The position numbers were made by a program, and so were the translations under genes. The notes beneath the pieces were generated by a model. It did no database searches. It had not been told where the DNA came from and saw nothing but the letters and a program-made list of their open reading frames with translations. Of a stretch of 64,000 nt of DNA, positions 35,727 through 45,166 are shown piece after piece; positions within the stretch are counted from its first letter, which is position 1, and each line of letters starts with the position of its first letter. This DNA comes from Geobacillus thermodenitrificans subsp. thermodenitrificans DSM 465 (GTDB lineage Bacteria > Bacillota > Bacilli > Bacillales > Anoxybacillaceae), in NCBI RefSeq assembly GCF_000496575.1, contig NZ_AYKT01000015.1, positions 1-64,000 of the forward strand, read 5' to 3'.

Positions 35727-38700
35727 ATGAACGATCTTGTCTTTAAAAACATCGATACGTTTATGATTCGAACACCGGTTTTATCAGTAGACAACTATTT
35801 AAGATTTTTTGATCAAAAATTGACTGAGGGAGAAATGAAAGAGCGTCTGTTGGAAATTTGTCATAACCCTGTATTTAGAGAGAGTATCTTAGTAGCGAGT
35901 AAAAGTTTATATAATAAAATGATTGATTTTTGCAACGGCAAGGAAATAAAAAAATACGATTATTTTATCAAAGCCATTTATAAGTATTTGATAAGAATTA
36001 GCACGAGACCAACGCCATTTGGTCTTTTTGCAGGAGTAGACTTTGGTGAATACACGGATGAAAATACATCAATAAGATATGGAACGAATAAATATAAGAA
36101 ATTTGCTAGGCCAGATTTAGAATGGCTGATGAAGATTGTAAAGAAATTGGAACAAGAACAATATGAGCAATTATGGTTCACGGTGAATGACAGTATATTT
36201 TTAAAAGGAGAACGGGCATATTTACTACATTCGACACGAAAAGACGATGACAAGCGAGTCAATGAAATCAGCGTCAGAGTCACCCTTCCTTTTAAAATCA
36301 CGTGTGAATTAGCTCGTCACTTGATCCATTACCAAACATTAAAAAAAGAATTAATAAAACAATTTCCAAATACGAGTGAGGAAAAAATTGAACGTTTTCT
36401 CAAGCAACTAATAGAAAACGAATTTTTAATTTCCAATCTCCGCCCACCATTAACAGTAATGGATCAGCTTGATTATCTGATAAAGCGATTGAAAGAAAGC
36501 CATATAGAAGAGTGGAGTAACGAATTAATTGATATTCAACAAAAGATTCGCACATATACCATGACCCCGTTAGGAGAAGGGGAGCAAATATATAAAGAGT
36601 TACATAAAAAAATGAAAAAGTTAGCCGATACCAAAAATGTGTTACAAGTTGATATGAAGTTAAACTTACAAGAAAAGAAACTGAACAAGCAAGTGATAAA
36701 AGATGTAAATGAACTAATGCACATACTTCTACCTTTTTCGATGACCTATCAACAAACAGATTCTCCACTTTCGAGGTACAAGCAAGAATTTATCGAAAAA
36801 TATGGGGTGGACAGAGAAGTTCCTTTACTAGAAATGCTTGATAATGATCTTGGTATAGGAGCACCTATGGATTATACAAACCCGAAAAACGCAAGACTCG
36901 CTGTAGGTGTGCCCCATCAATTGATTGATGAGCAGTTAAGAGAATATTTTCTTCATAAATATATCGAGGCGGTTAAAGACAAAAAAAGTATAACAATAAC
37001 AGAAGACGAGATAAAAGAATTGGGTCTAGATGATTATGATTACCAAAGCATCCCGGATTCATTAGACATTAACGTCATTGTAAAATGTGACTCGGAACAA
37101 GATCTTGAGAACAATCATTTCAAATACTATATTGGCCCTAATTTAGGATCGACCCATGCGGGGAAAAGTTTTGGAAGGTTTTCTTATATGATGGAAGGGG
37201 AAGAGAAACTCTTCGAAACGTTAAATAAAGAAATGTTGAACTTGAATAATGATAGTGGCGAGTATGTAACTTGTGAGCTTGTTTATTTGCCAAATGAAAC
37301 GAGACATGCCAATGTGACAAGAAATATTCATAACAGCGAATACGAACTTGCGTTGTTTACTAACAACAGCAAAGATGAATATCATCGATTGAGCTTAAAT
37401 GATATTTTGATCGGCATAGAGAACGATATGTTTTATGCCAAAAGCAAAACACTAAATAAAAAGTTGATTATTACTATGAATAATATGTTGAATACACAAA
37501 ATGCCCCGAATGCGATTCGTTTTTTGTATGATATAAGCTTAGATGGCAAAAAAATTTGGTGTAATTTCCCTTGGGATACAATCTTTCAAGACTATGCTTA
37601 CATACCGGCAATTGAATACAAAAATTTCGTCATAGCACCGCGAAAATGGGTGATCAATAAGATTATTAAAACAAACGACAAAATTAGTTTTACGGAATTT
37701 GAAAAACGCTTTAAAAAATTTTGTTCTGATTATGATGTGCCGAAATATGTTTATTTGACTTTTGCAGATAATCGGATTTTGTTGAATACAGAGGATGAAA
37801 ATTGTTTAAGAATTCTTCATCACGAATTTAACAATAGATACGGAAACATTATTCTAAGTTCTTATGAAGAGGCTGATCTTCATTTAGTTAAAGATGATGA
37901 CGAAAAAGAGTATGTTTGTGAATTGGTCATTCCGTTAGTGAAAGTGAAACAAGAAAATCGTCAATGGTATGCCAAAGCGAAAAAATCAAATCATATCCCA
38001 AGTTTTTCAGATATAAGAGTCAAGTTGCCTTTTGAAAATTGGCTTTATTTAAAATTGTACGGTGTCCATTCTAGAGCGGATGATTTCATCGCCTTTTATC
38101 TTTCAGAATATTGTCGCGAAAAATTGGCTAAAGGAGAAATTGAAAAATATTTCTTTATACGGTATGCCGACCCGGAGCAACATATAAGATTAAGGCTGAA
38201 TGCCAGTGAAGAGAAACTTCTACAGATTTATCCGGATATGAAACAATGGCTGCGAACGTTAATCGAAAAAAGAGTGGTGAGTCGTTTTTCCATCGACTGC
38301 TATGAAAGAGAAATTGAGCGTTATGGTGGAACAGAATTGATCGATCTTGCAGAAAACTTATTTTTCTTCGATAGCATAGTAGTAGAGGACATATTAAAGT
38401 TAAAACGTTTGAAACATATTCAATTTAGCGATGAAGTGATCGGAATGGTTTCCATCATTCATTATATGGAACAGTTCGGCCTAAATTATGAAAGTCAATT
38501 GGATTTCTTGCAACAGCAAGTCAACAAACAAGACTATCGTGAAGATTTTCAAAAGAATCGATCTGTTTACATGAAAGTTTGTAATACGGATAATGATTGG
38601 CAAGGGTTAAGAGACACTGATGAGGGGATGTTATTATTAAACGTTTTGAACCAAAGAAACAGAAGCATAAAAGAGTATGCAAGCAAGATCCAGGACGGTC

Positions 38701-38867
38701 TCGAAGCTTCTTCTGAATTATCTATTTTAGACAGTGTGGTTCATTTACACTGTAACAGGCTATTCGGCATTGATCGAGAATTTGAAAAGAAAATCCGTAC
38801 ATTAGTTGCCCATACGTTATATGCATTAAAGTATATTAAAGCTCATGGATTAGTGTTAAAAAATTAA
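35727..38867 (+). CDS. lanB: Lantibiotic dehydratase LanB
   Basis: 1046 residues (NisB is 993). Full-length class I dehydratase: it activates core Ser/Thr by glutamylation from Glu-tRNA and then eliminates glutamate to give Dha/Dhb. N-terminal glutamylation domain shows R-I-S-T-R-P-T-P-F-G-L-F-A-G-V at about residues 89-103, a family hallmark; the C-terminal SpaB_C-type elimination domain shows E-K-Y-F-F-I-R-Y-A-D-P-E-Q-H-I-R-L-R near residue 805-825. AT-rich codon use compared with the flanking core genes. Start after GAGTAGGAGGC. A terminator-like hairpin follows, so lanTC may be transcribed separately. Confidence 0.95.
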   Translation: MNDLVFKNIDTFMIRTPVLSVDNYLRFFDQKLTEGEMKERLLEICHNPVFRESILVASKSLYNKMIDFCNGKEIKKYDYFIKAIYKYLIRISTRPTPFGLFAGVDFGEYTDENTSIRYGTNKYKKFARPDLEWLMKIVKKLEQEQYEQLWFTVNDSIFLKGERAYLLHSTRKDDDKRVNEISVRVTLPFKITCELARHLIHYQTLKKELIKQFPNTSEEKIERFLKQLIENEFLISNLRPPLTVMDQLDYLIKRLKESHIEEWSNELIDIQQKIRTYTMTPLGEGEQIYKELHKKMKKLADTKNVLQVDMKLNLQEKKLNKQVIKDVNELMHILLPFSMTYQQTDSPLSRYKQEFIEKYGVDREVPLLEMLDNDLGIGAPMDYTNPKNARLAVGVPHQLIDEQLREYFLHKYIEAVKDKKSITITEDEIKELGLDDYDYQSIPDSLDINVIVKCDSEQDLENNHFKYYIGPNLGSTHAGKSFGRFSYMMEGEEKLFETLNKEMLNLNNDSGEYVTCELVYLPNETRHANVTRNIHNSEYELALFTNNSKDEYHRLSLNDILIGIENDMFYAKSKTLNKKLIITMNNMLNTQNAPNAIRFLYDISLDGKKIWCNFPWDTIFQDYAYIPAIEYKNFVIAPRKWVINKIIKTNDKISFTEFEKRFKKFCSDYDVPKYVYLTFADNRILLNTEDENCLRILHHEFNNRYGNIILSSYEEADLHLVKDDDEKEYVCELVIPLVKVKQENRQWYAKAKKSNHIPSFSDIRVKLPFENWLYLKLYGVHSRADDFIAFYLSEYCREKLAKGEIEKYFFIRYADPEQHIRLRLNASEEKLLQIYPDMKQWLRTLIEKRVVSRFSIDCYEREIERYGGTELIDLAENLFFFDSIVVEDILKLKRLKHIQFSDEVIGMVSIIHYMEQFGLNYESQLDFLQQQVNKQDYREDFQKNRSVYMKVCNTDNDWQGLRDTDEGMLLLNVLNQRNRSIKEYASKIQDGLEASSELSILDSVVHLHCNRLFGIDREFEKKIRTLVAHTLYALKYIKAHGLVLKN

Positions 38868-38882
38868 AGATGTTATCCATTT

Positions 38883-38946
38883 GTCCAAGCATTGGGGAGA
38901 CGATATATAAATGGACCCACGACTTGGACTTTTTTCAACAAAAGCT
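38883..38946 (+). terminator. Intrinsic terminator between lanB and lanT
   Basis: GTCCAAG (38883-38889) and a following TGGGG pair with CCCA and CTTGGAC (38933-38939), directly followed by TTTTTTC. The long loop could itself fold. It sits in the 166-base lanB-lanT gap. Confidence 0.65.
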
Positions 38947-39033
38947 CGACAAGCTCTCTTCTGTGTATTCAGGTGAAAAAACTTTTATGACGGGAAGAAG
39001 ATCTCATTTTAGCATGCGGGGATTGAAAATGTT

Positions 39034-40863
39034 ATGAATATAAAAGAGTATGATGATCACGTTACTATCAAAGATATTGTGAAATCAATAAGGATAGTTC
39101 CCAAGACGCTTGTTCTTATAAAGAACGTCGACAAACAAAGTTTTTTTATCATTATTTTCTTAAGCTTATTAATGGGAGGCGCACCGATTGTTACATTGCT
39201 CGGTTCGCAAAACTTGTTGAATGCAATCGGGTCCCAAAATATTCATATTATTATATCGGCATTGATCTTTTATATTTCTGCTGTTTTACTCAGCGAGATC
39301 ATCAGCAGTTTCATGGAATATTACCAAAATAAGTTTCAAACTCTCATCAACTACAAACTTAATTTGCAAATCATGGACAAGTGTACAAGATTGTCTTTAC
39401 GGCATTTTGAGGATGCCGAAGTTTATGATATGTTGCAAAGAGTACAGAATGAAACGCCGTATAAGCCATTTGAAGTGTTTTTATCCATATTAGGTGCAAT
39501 ATCGGCGATTGTAACCTTTTTTTCATCGATGATGATTCTGATCCATTGGAAACCGTGGGTGTTGATTATATTAATCTTCATACCACTCGTTTTTTCTTTT
39601 TATTTTTTCAAGATTGGCCAAAGAGAGTTTAATGTTAGTTGGTTGCGTGCACCGGAAAAAAGGAAATCATGGTATTTGTCTTACCTAATGACAAGAGACA
39701 ACACGTTCAAAGAAGTCAAAATATATAACTTGGCAGGCTATATTTTGAACAAATTTAAAGAAATCAACAAAACGTTCGTCGGGCAGGATATCCATCTTTT
39801 TAAAAGAAGAACGGTTTTTACATTTATTTTTGAGCTCGTTGAACAAATATGTATCAATACCGTACTTGTTATCATCATCATTTCGGCGTTGGCAGGTGAA
39901 ATCCTTATAGGTCACGTCGTGGGGCTTATTCAGGCCTTGAACTTAATTTCTAGCAACTCTAAGAAAATATTGAATATCATCCATTCCTTGTATAAAAACA
40001 ATTTATATATCAACCAACTGTTTGAATTTTTGGGGTTAGACGAAGAAGTATTGGACAAAGGAGATCGATTCGTATCAGGGATAGACAAAATCGAAAATAT
40101 TAAGATAAGAAATTTAACGTTTCGTTATCCAACGAATCCAAAAGTAGTATTGAAAAATATTAACCTCGACATCAACAAAGGGGAAAGAATAGCCATCGTC
40201 GGTGCAAATGGATCAGGAAAAAGCACCCTTATAAAACTTTTATTGAAATTGTATGAGCACGATGAGGATAGCATTTTTTATAATGGTGTGTCCATCAATG
40301 ATTTGGATACGGAACAATTGAGAAAAAACATTGCCGTGTTGTTCCAAGATTTTGTGAAGTATGAATTGAAATTAAGGGAAAACGTGGGGTTTGGCGATAT
40401 TACGCGCATTGATCGTGACGGAGAATTAAAACAAGCCATGGAGAGGGCGAGAGTAAATTTTATCGAGGATTTAGATACTCAGCTTGGTTTATGGTTTGTC
40501 GACGGTGTTCAGCTTTCGGGAGGACAGTGGCAAAAAGTAGCGATTGCTAGGGCGTTATTTCGGGATGCATCCGTATATATATTGGATGAACCTAGCTCGG
40601 CACTGGATCCCATTTCCGAGAAAGAAGTCATTGATATGTTTATCAATATGACAAAAGATAAAATTGGTATCTTTATCTCACATCGTCTATCAACAGCTAA
40701 ACTTGCCGATAAAATCGTAGTAATGAATGATGGTGAAATTGTCGGTATAGGTACGCATTGGGAATTGTTAGCTACGAATGAGTTATACAGAAGAATGTAT
40801 GAATTGGAAGCTTTGAAAAACGAGGAGGAGTATGAGCATCTCAATGAAAGCGCTGGTTTGTAA
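39034..40863 (+). CDS. lanT: Lanthipeptide ABC exporter LanT (no peptidase domain)
   Basis: 609 residues. Half-size ABC exporter: six membrane helices (about residues 30-320), then an ATPase domain with Walker A V-G-A-N-G-S-G-K-S (about 390), signature Q-L-S-G-G-Q-W-Q, Walker B V-Y-I-L-D-E-P, and H-loop I-S-H-R. There is no N-terminal C39 peptidase domain, so like NisT it should export the modified precursor with its leader still on. The 3' end overlaps lanC by 32 bases, indicating joint expression. Confidence 0.94.
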   Translation: MNIKEYDDHVTIKDIVKSIRIVPKTLVLIKNVDKQSFFIIIFLSLLMGGAPIVTLLGSQNLLNAIGSQNIHIIISALIFYISAVLLSEIISSFMEYYQNKFQTLINYKLNLQIMDKCTRLSLRHFEDAEVYDMLQRVQNETPYKPFEVFLSILGAISAIVTFFSSMMILIHWKPWVLIILIFIPLVFSFYFFKIGQREFNVSWLRAPEKRKSWYLSYLMTRDNTFKEVKIYNLAGYILNKFKEINKTFVGQDIHLFKRRTVFTFIFELVEQICINTVLVIIIISALAGEILIGHVVGLIQALNLISSNSKKILNIIHSLYKNNLYINQLFEFLGLDEEVLDKGDRFVSGIDKIENIKIRNLTFRYPTNPKVVLKNINLDINKGERIAIVGANGSGKSTLIKLLLKLYEHDEDSIFYNGVSINDLDTEQLRKNIAVLFQDFVKYELKLRENVGFGDITRIDRDGELKQAMERARVNFIEDLDTQLGLWFVDGVQLSGGQWQKVAIARALFRDASVYILDEPSSALDPISEKEVIDMFINMTKDKIGIFISHRLSTAKLADKIVVMNDGEIVGIGTHWELLATNELYRRMYELEALKNEEEYEHLNESAGL

Positions 40864-42139
40864 TCTTGCGAAAAAATTGTCGGATTATGAGAATATGAAG
40901 CGAATCGTCAATCACCCAAGTAATTATATTAAAATTGGAAACAAGACGATAAATCCGTTTAATGAGTTAAGTTTAAGCCATGGGTTACCAGCCTTATGTG
41001 CGCTGTACGGCGAATTGAGCGAACAATATCCGGATGAAGGTTGGGATTTATTAGGGCATCAATACATGAAAAAAATCGGTGAACAAATGAATCAACACGG
41101 TTTCCCTTCTTTATCTATGTTTACCGGATTGGCAGGGATCGGCCTTGCTGCAGTATGTTTATCCAAGGGAGGAAAAAGGTATCAAAACTTTATCTCAACG
41201 ATTAATCAAGTCATCGAAGAAAGAATCGGAGAAATGATCGAGTATTTGAAACAGAAACCGTATCCGAATATGGACGATTACGATGCTATTTCGGGAGTAG
41301 CGGGTATAGCGAGCTACTGCCTATTATTTCCGCAAGAGATGAAAAAAAGTATTACGTTAATCTTAAAATACATTATAGATTTATCTCAAGATAAACAAAT
41401 GGAGGATATCAACGTTCCTGGCTGGTATATTCCTCCAATGAATGCTTTTTCAGACACCGAAAGGAGAAAATGGCCATCGGGTTTCTTTAACATTGGGTTG
41501 TCTCACGGTATACCTGCTTTACTCATTGTCTTGTGCAATGCCAAAAAACTGAATATTTACGTACATGGGCAAGATGAATGCATTCAAAGAATAGCTGATT
41601 TTCTTATGAAGTTTCAAATTAAAGATGAAAATGGCTCTTATTGGGGGACTCATGTTTCTCTAGAGGAATACAAAAATGGCTCTGTCCTAAACAAAGATAC
41701 AAGGGATGCCTGGTGTTATGGCACGCCTGGTGTTGCTTATTCGTTACTTATAGCAGGTAAAACTCTAAATAATCAATCATACATTGATTGTGCTGTCAGC
41801 GGAATGAAACTGGCAAGCAAACGGCTTTACAACATTTTTTCTCCTTCCTTCTGTCATGGTTTATCGGGAGTTGCGTATATATGCAACAGATTTTATGAAG
41901 AAACGAATATCAGCGATTTTAAGGAAGCCGCCTGCAAATTAGTCGATGATATAATAAAATTTTATAATGAGGAATTCCCTTTTGGCTTTAAAAATATTGA
42001 GGAGAGCGAAGGAAGCACGAAATATTATGATTATGTGGGACTAATCGATGGAACAGCGGGAATTTTATTGACGATATTAGCTATACAAAACTCGAAAAAA
42101 ACGCCTTGGGATTGTGCATTTTTATTATCTGAAGTTTAA
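40832..42139 (+). CDS. lanC: Lanthipeptide cyclase LanC
   Basis: 435 residues (NisC 414). Zinc enzyme that adds core cysteines to Dha/Dhb to close thioether rings. The three zinc ligands are all present: Cys295 in W-C-Y-G-T-P-G and Cys341-His342 in C-H-G-L-S-G; the upstream G-L-S-H-G-x-P repeats mark the alpha-toroid. Starts inside the end of lanT, after GAGGAGGAGT; a second in-frame ATG four codons later is possible. It must close seven rings on this substrate. Confidence 0.95.
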   Translation: MSISMKALVCNLAKKLSDYENMKRIVNHPSNYIKIGNKTINPFNELSLSHGLPALCALYGELSEQYPDEGWDLLGHQYMKKIGEQMNQHGFPSLSMFTGLAGIGLAAVCLSKGGKRYQNFISTINQVIEERIGEMIEYLKQKPYPNMDDYDAISGVAGIASYCLLFPQEMKKSITLILKYIIDLSQDKQMEDINVPGWYIPPMNAFSDTERRKWPSGFFNIGLSHGIPALLIVLCNAKKLNIYVHGQDECIQRIADFLMKFQIKDENGSYWGTHVSLEEYKNGSVLNKDTRDAWCYGTPGVAYSLLIAGKTLNNQSYIDCAVSGMKLASKRLYNIFSPSFCHGLSGVAYICNRFYEETNISDFKEAACKLVDDIIKFYNEEFPFGFKNIEESEGSTKYYDYVGLIDGTAGILLTILAIQNSKKTPWDCAFLLSEV

Positions 42140-42480
42140 ATGTTGTTTATATACAATGGAAAAGCCGACTGATCGATGGTTGGAGGCAAGCCGCAGAGGG
42201 GGCTCCATCATACCTTGGCGTACCGATCGGTCGAACAACTCCCTAAAAAGGGGGTTGTTCGATCGACCGGTCATCGATCAAATATGTTGGAAAAGGTTCA
42301 TAGACAAGAGGTGTCTTTCACCCGGGCGTCACTCAAGACGTGCGCATTTTTTAGTAAAAAGCAACAAAGAGTAAAGCTTCACATTGCACCTATGAACAAC
42401 GCAACGGTGTTATGAGATTACCCCATGATATGGGGATGGAATAGGTTAAAATGCGATTCAACTGTATGGGGGATCAAAAG
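42140..42480. other. lanC-lanR spacer with a strong inverted repeat
   Basis: TCGAACAAC with CCC (about 42227-42240) pairs with GGG and GTTGTTCGA (about 42250-42262), inside wider GATCG-rich arms (GATCGGTCG / CGATCGACC). No T-tract follows, so it is more likely a structured spacer or old element end than a terminator. Two overlapping frames here (42114-42415) have no homologue I know and look accidental. The lanRK promoter should lie near 42400-42460. Confidence 0.5.
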
Positions 42481-43179
42481 ATGAATAACAAGAAAATTTT
42501 GGTCGTTGATGATGATGAAGATATTTGCTGCACCATTAAACAATATTTGGAGCTTCATCATTATCAGGTAGAAACGGTCCACAGCGGCGTAGAAGCGTTG
42601 AAGATGATAAACGACGATTTTGATTTGATTGTGTTGGATATCATGATGGAAGGAATTGACGGAATGGAGCTGTGTACAATCATTCGTGATCGGGTTGATT
42701 ACCCTATTGTATTTGTTAGTGCTAAAACGCTGGAGGAAGATAAGGTTCAAGCTCTGGCGATCGGTGGGGATGATTACATCACCAAACCGTTCAGCTTAAA
42801 GGAGTTAAAGGCGAGAATTGATTCTCATTTAAGAAGGGAAGAACGGATTCGTTCAAACGAGAGATATCTTTTGAGTTCTAAAAATATTACGATTGATCTT
42901 TTGGCTAACGAAGTCTTTTGTAAAGGAAAGAAATTACCGTTAACAAAAAAAGAATATGAGATTGTTAAGTTGTTGATGCTCAATAAAAAGGTCGTTTTCT
43001 CCAAAGAAAGAATCTTTGAACGAGTATGGGGGATTGACTCCGACAGCCAGTTAGACACTGTTACAGAAAGCATTAAAAATATTCGAAAGAAAATCAAGGC
43101 CGTCGATCCAGAAACCTCTTATATTCAAACATTATATGGGCTCGGTTATAAATGGGATGTGACCGATGAAAAAGAATAA
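42481..43179 (+). CDS. lanR: Response regulator LanR (OmpR family)
   Basis: 232 residues. Partner of LanK; in nisin-type systems the mature peptide is the inducer and LanR activates lanA and the immunity genes. Receiver domain with acidic pocket D-D-D-E, phospho-acceptor Asp53 in I-V-L-D-I-M-M, S-A-K and Lys in T-K-P-F; winged-helix domain from about residue 128 with L-T-K-K-E-Y-E-I and G-L-G-Y-K-W. The ATG at 42481 follows GGGGGATCAAAAG; an upstream in-frame ATG would add residues not typical of the family. Overlaps lanK by 14 bases. Confidence 0.92.
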   Translation: MNNKKILVVDDDEDICCTIKQYLELHHYQVETVHSGVEALKMINDDFDLIVLDIMMEGIDGMELCTIIRDRVDYPIVFVSAKTLEEDKVQALAIGGDDYITKPFSLKELKARIDSHLRREERIRSNERYLLSSKNITIDLLANEVFCKGKKLPLTKKEYEIVKLLMLNKKVVFSKERIFERVWGIDSDSQLDTVTESIKNIRKKIKAVDPETSYIQTLYGLGYKWDVTDEKE

Positions 43180-44584
43180 AACGATTAAACGAGATTTTTA
43201 TTTGTTAGTTGTGAAAGTCGTGTTGGCAACGGCAATCTCTTCGGCCGTTACTTATTTATGCTTAATCTATTTGATTATTACATTAGCCACGAACGATGTG
43301 GTGAAACCGACAAATTATTTCGTGAAGGATTTGGATTTGATTGAAAAAAAGGTGAAAGAAAACGAAGAGGCGATTTTCAAGGGGAGATTAATTCCCATCC
43401 ATCGTTACAGTGAAAAGATACAGGGAGAAGTTGTAGACATCAGCGGTAAGCATCTGTATGGTGATCGAGAAATTATAGACGATCAAGTGGATATTAGTCA
43501 ATCGATCAACCGTGAGATTGTAAAAGGAAGCTATGTGTATCGGTTCATTCCCTTGAAGCATGATAACGCCATTCAGGCGGTATATGTGTTGAAAGCGCCT
43601 TTTGGGTTCATCATTAACAATCAAAATCGCTTCGAAGCCGTGTTGATTTATGCTGTGATGTTTATTTCTCCGTTGATCTTTTTTATTGTCTATTTGATTT
43701 TCTTTACATCTAGGCTGTACAAATCATTGTTTCATAATGTCAAACTGTTGCTCCAGGCTTCTGATCACATTGCAAGCGGGAATTTTGATTTTCAAGTCTC
43801 GGGGTTGAAAAGAAAAGAGTTTATCAAGATCCAGGATTCCTTTAATACCATGATCAGTGCACTGAAAGAAATGGTGGAACGTTTAGCAAAGACCGATGAC
43901 GAACGAAAAATGATGGTATCATCGATCGCACATGATATCAGAACCCCGTTAACGGTCATCCAAGGACAAATTGATTTGATTCAAGATTTGAGAAAGTTGG
44001 ACCACTTTGATGTCACTCCCCATTTAGAGATTATTCGCAAAAACTGTGGGAAGATGACCATGTTGACAGATAATTTGTCGTTGCTCTATAAAGTGGAGAA
44101 TGACCACTTCTCATTGAATGGAAAAGAAGTGGATGTAAGGCAAATCCTTGAGGAGAAAAAACTAGAGATCTCAACAATGGTTTACCATCAAAAATCGATA
44201 AACATTTGCTTTGATGTGAATTTGCAAAAATCACGTTACATACTTGATGAAGCGATGTTAATGAGAGTGTTGGACAATATTTTATACAACAGCCTGAGGT
44301 TTACAAAAAGCGGAGAAATTAAGTTGGAAGTCTATGATGAAAAAGAGGGGAATGAGTGTAAAATCTATTTTCGCTGTTCAGATACAGGAACGGGGTTTAA
44401 AGAAAACGATACGTCTTTGTTGTTCCAGCCTTTTTACCAGGATAAGCAGTATAAAAATCATGTTGGATTAGGACTGTATATTGCCAAACGAATTGTGAAT
44501 CATCATGGCGGTGAAATTTGGGCCTACAACAATGAAAAAGGCGGAGCGACGGTTGAATTTTATATTAAGGAGCTATCTGATTAA
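43166..44584 (+). CDS. lanK: Sensor histidine kinase LanK
   Basis: 472 residues (NisK 447). Membrane helix near residues 12-38, an extracellular sensor region to about 150, a second helix near 155-180, HAMP-like linker, then HisKA with phospho-acceptor His256 in S-S-I-A-H-D-I-R-T-P-L-T, and ATPase boxes N (N-I-L-Y-N-S-L-R-F-T), G1 (C-S-D-T-G-T-G-F) and G2 (V-G-L-G-L-Y-I-A). Expected to sense the exported lanthipeptide. Last plus-strand gene of the cluster; faces the immunity genes. Confidence 0.92.
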   Translation: MKKNKTIKRDFYLLVVKVVLATAISSAVTYLCLIYLIITLATNDVVKPTNYFVKDLDLIEKKVKENEEAIFKGRLIPIHRYSEKIQGEVVDISGKHLYGDREIIDDQVDISQSINREIVKGSYVYRFIPLKHDNAIQAVYVLKAPFGFIINNQNRFEAVLIYAVMFISPLIFFIVYLIFFTSRLYKSLFHNVKLLLQASDHIASGNFDFQVSGLKRKEFIKIQDSFNTMISALKEMVERLAKTDDERKMMVSSIAHDIRTPLTVIQGQIDLIQDLRKLDHFDVTPHLEIIRKNCGKMTMLTDNLSLLYKVENDHFSLNGKEVDVRQILEEKKLEISTMVYHQKSINICFDVNLQKSRYILDEAMLMRVLDNILYNSLRFTKSGEIKLEVYDEKEGNECKIYFRCSDTGTGFKENDTSLLFQPFYQDKQYKNHVGLGLYIAKRIVNHHGGEIWAYNNEKGGATVEFYIKELSD

Positions 44585-44630
44585 TCATCCAATCTTATGG
44601 GCTTTCCGCCGTTATAGAGAGTGGAGAATG

Positions 44631-44675
44631 CAGCTAGGGAGGAATTTCTCTTTCCCTAGCTGACAGTCTCTAAGC
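44631..44675. terminator. Terminator between convergent lanK and lanI
   Basis: CAGCTAGGGA (44631-44640) pairs with TCCCTAGCTG (44653-44662), 12-base loop; outer AGAGA/TCTCT bases extend it. A modest T-rich tail follows on the plus strand. It likely serves both sides. Confidence 0.65.
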
Positions 44676-44677
44676 CT

Positions 44678-45112
44678 TTATTTTCTTTTAGCAATCAAAA
44701 ATTGGTGGTTCACCGTAACAGCCACTTCTTCATCTGGGTTTACGCCTTTGATGCTGTATACCCAACCAAAGTTCAAGTGAGTTCGTTTTTCATCCGTTTG
44801 ATCGGGAATGACTTCGATCTTTCGCAGCTCTTTTTTACTCAAGATTTGATGATGCTCATTGATGGTAATCGTCTCCGCTACTTTCCCGATCGGTTTGTTC
44901 AATTGATTCCGATCGACTTTTGCTGCTTGAATCATGTACGTTCGGCCTTGATAGTGAATTTCTTGCAAATTTTCTTTGTTCAACTCGTATTTTGGTAATT
45001 TCCGATCGATCTCCATATTTTGTGTGGCTGTCTTTTTTAAGTCACTGACAAGTGAACAACCTCCTATAAAGAGGATTCCAATCAACATGAGGAGTAAGAT
45101 GGAGTTTTTCAT
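44678..45112 (-). CDS. lanI: NisI/SpaI-type lantibiotic immunity lipoprotein LanI
   Basis: 144 residues. Signal peptide with lipobox I-G-G-C (Cys19), so a membrane-anchored protein on the outer face. It is in the place, size range and form of SpaI/NisI-type immunity lipoproteins, which bind the mature lantibiotic before it reaches lipid II. Sequence signature is weak (this family is poorly conserved), so the call rests on lipobox, size and its place as last gene of the lanFEG run. Ribosome site AAAAAAGGAGG precedes the ATG. A simple YxeA-like lipoprotein is the alternative. Confidence 0.75.
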   Translation of the reverse strand: MKNSILLLMLIGILFIGGCSLVSDLKKTATQNMEIDRKLPKYELNKENLQEIHYQGRTYMIQAAKVDRNQLNKPIGKVAETITINEHHQILSKKELRKIEVIPDQTDEKRTHLNFGWVYSIKGVNPDEEVAVTVNHQFLIAKRK

Positions 45113-45166
45113 CGTTACTCTGAAACCTCCTTTTTTACCATCCCATTGAGAGGGAGCAGTGAACTT

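Noticed and set aside
42114-42415. Two overlapping short frames between lanC and lanR
   Set aside because: Arg-rich, no ribosome site, and overlap a strong inverted repeat; I see no lantibiotic-related motif.
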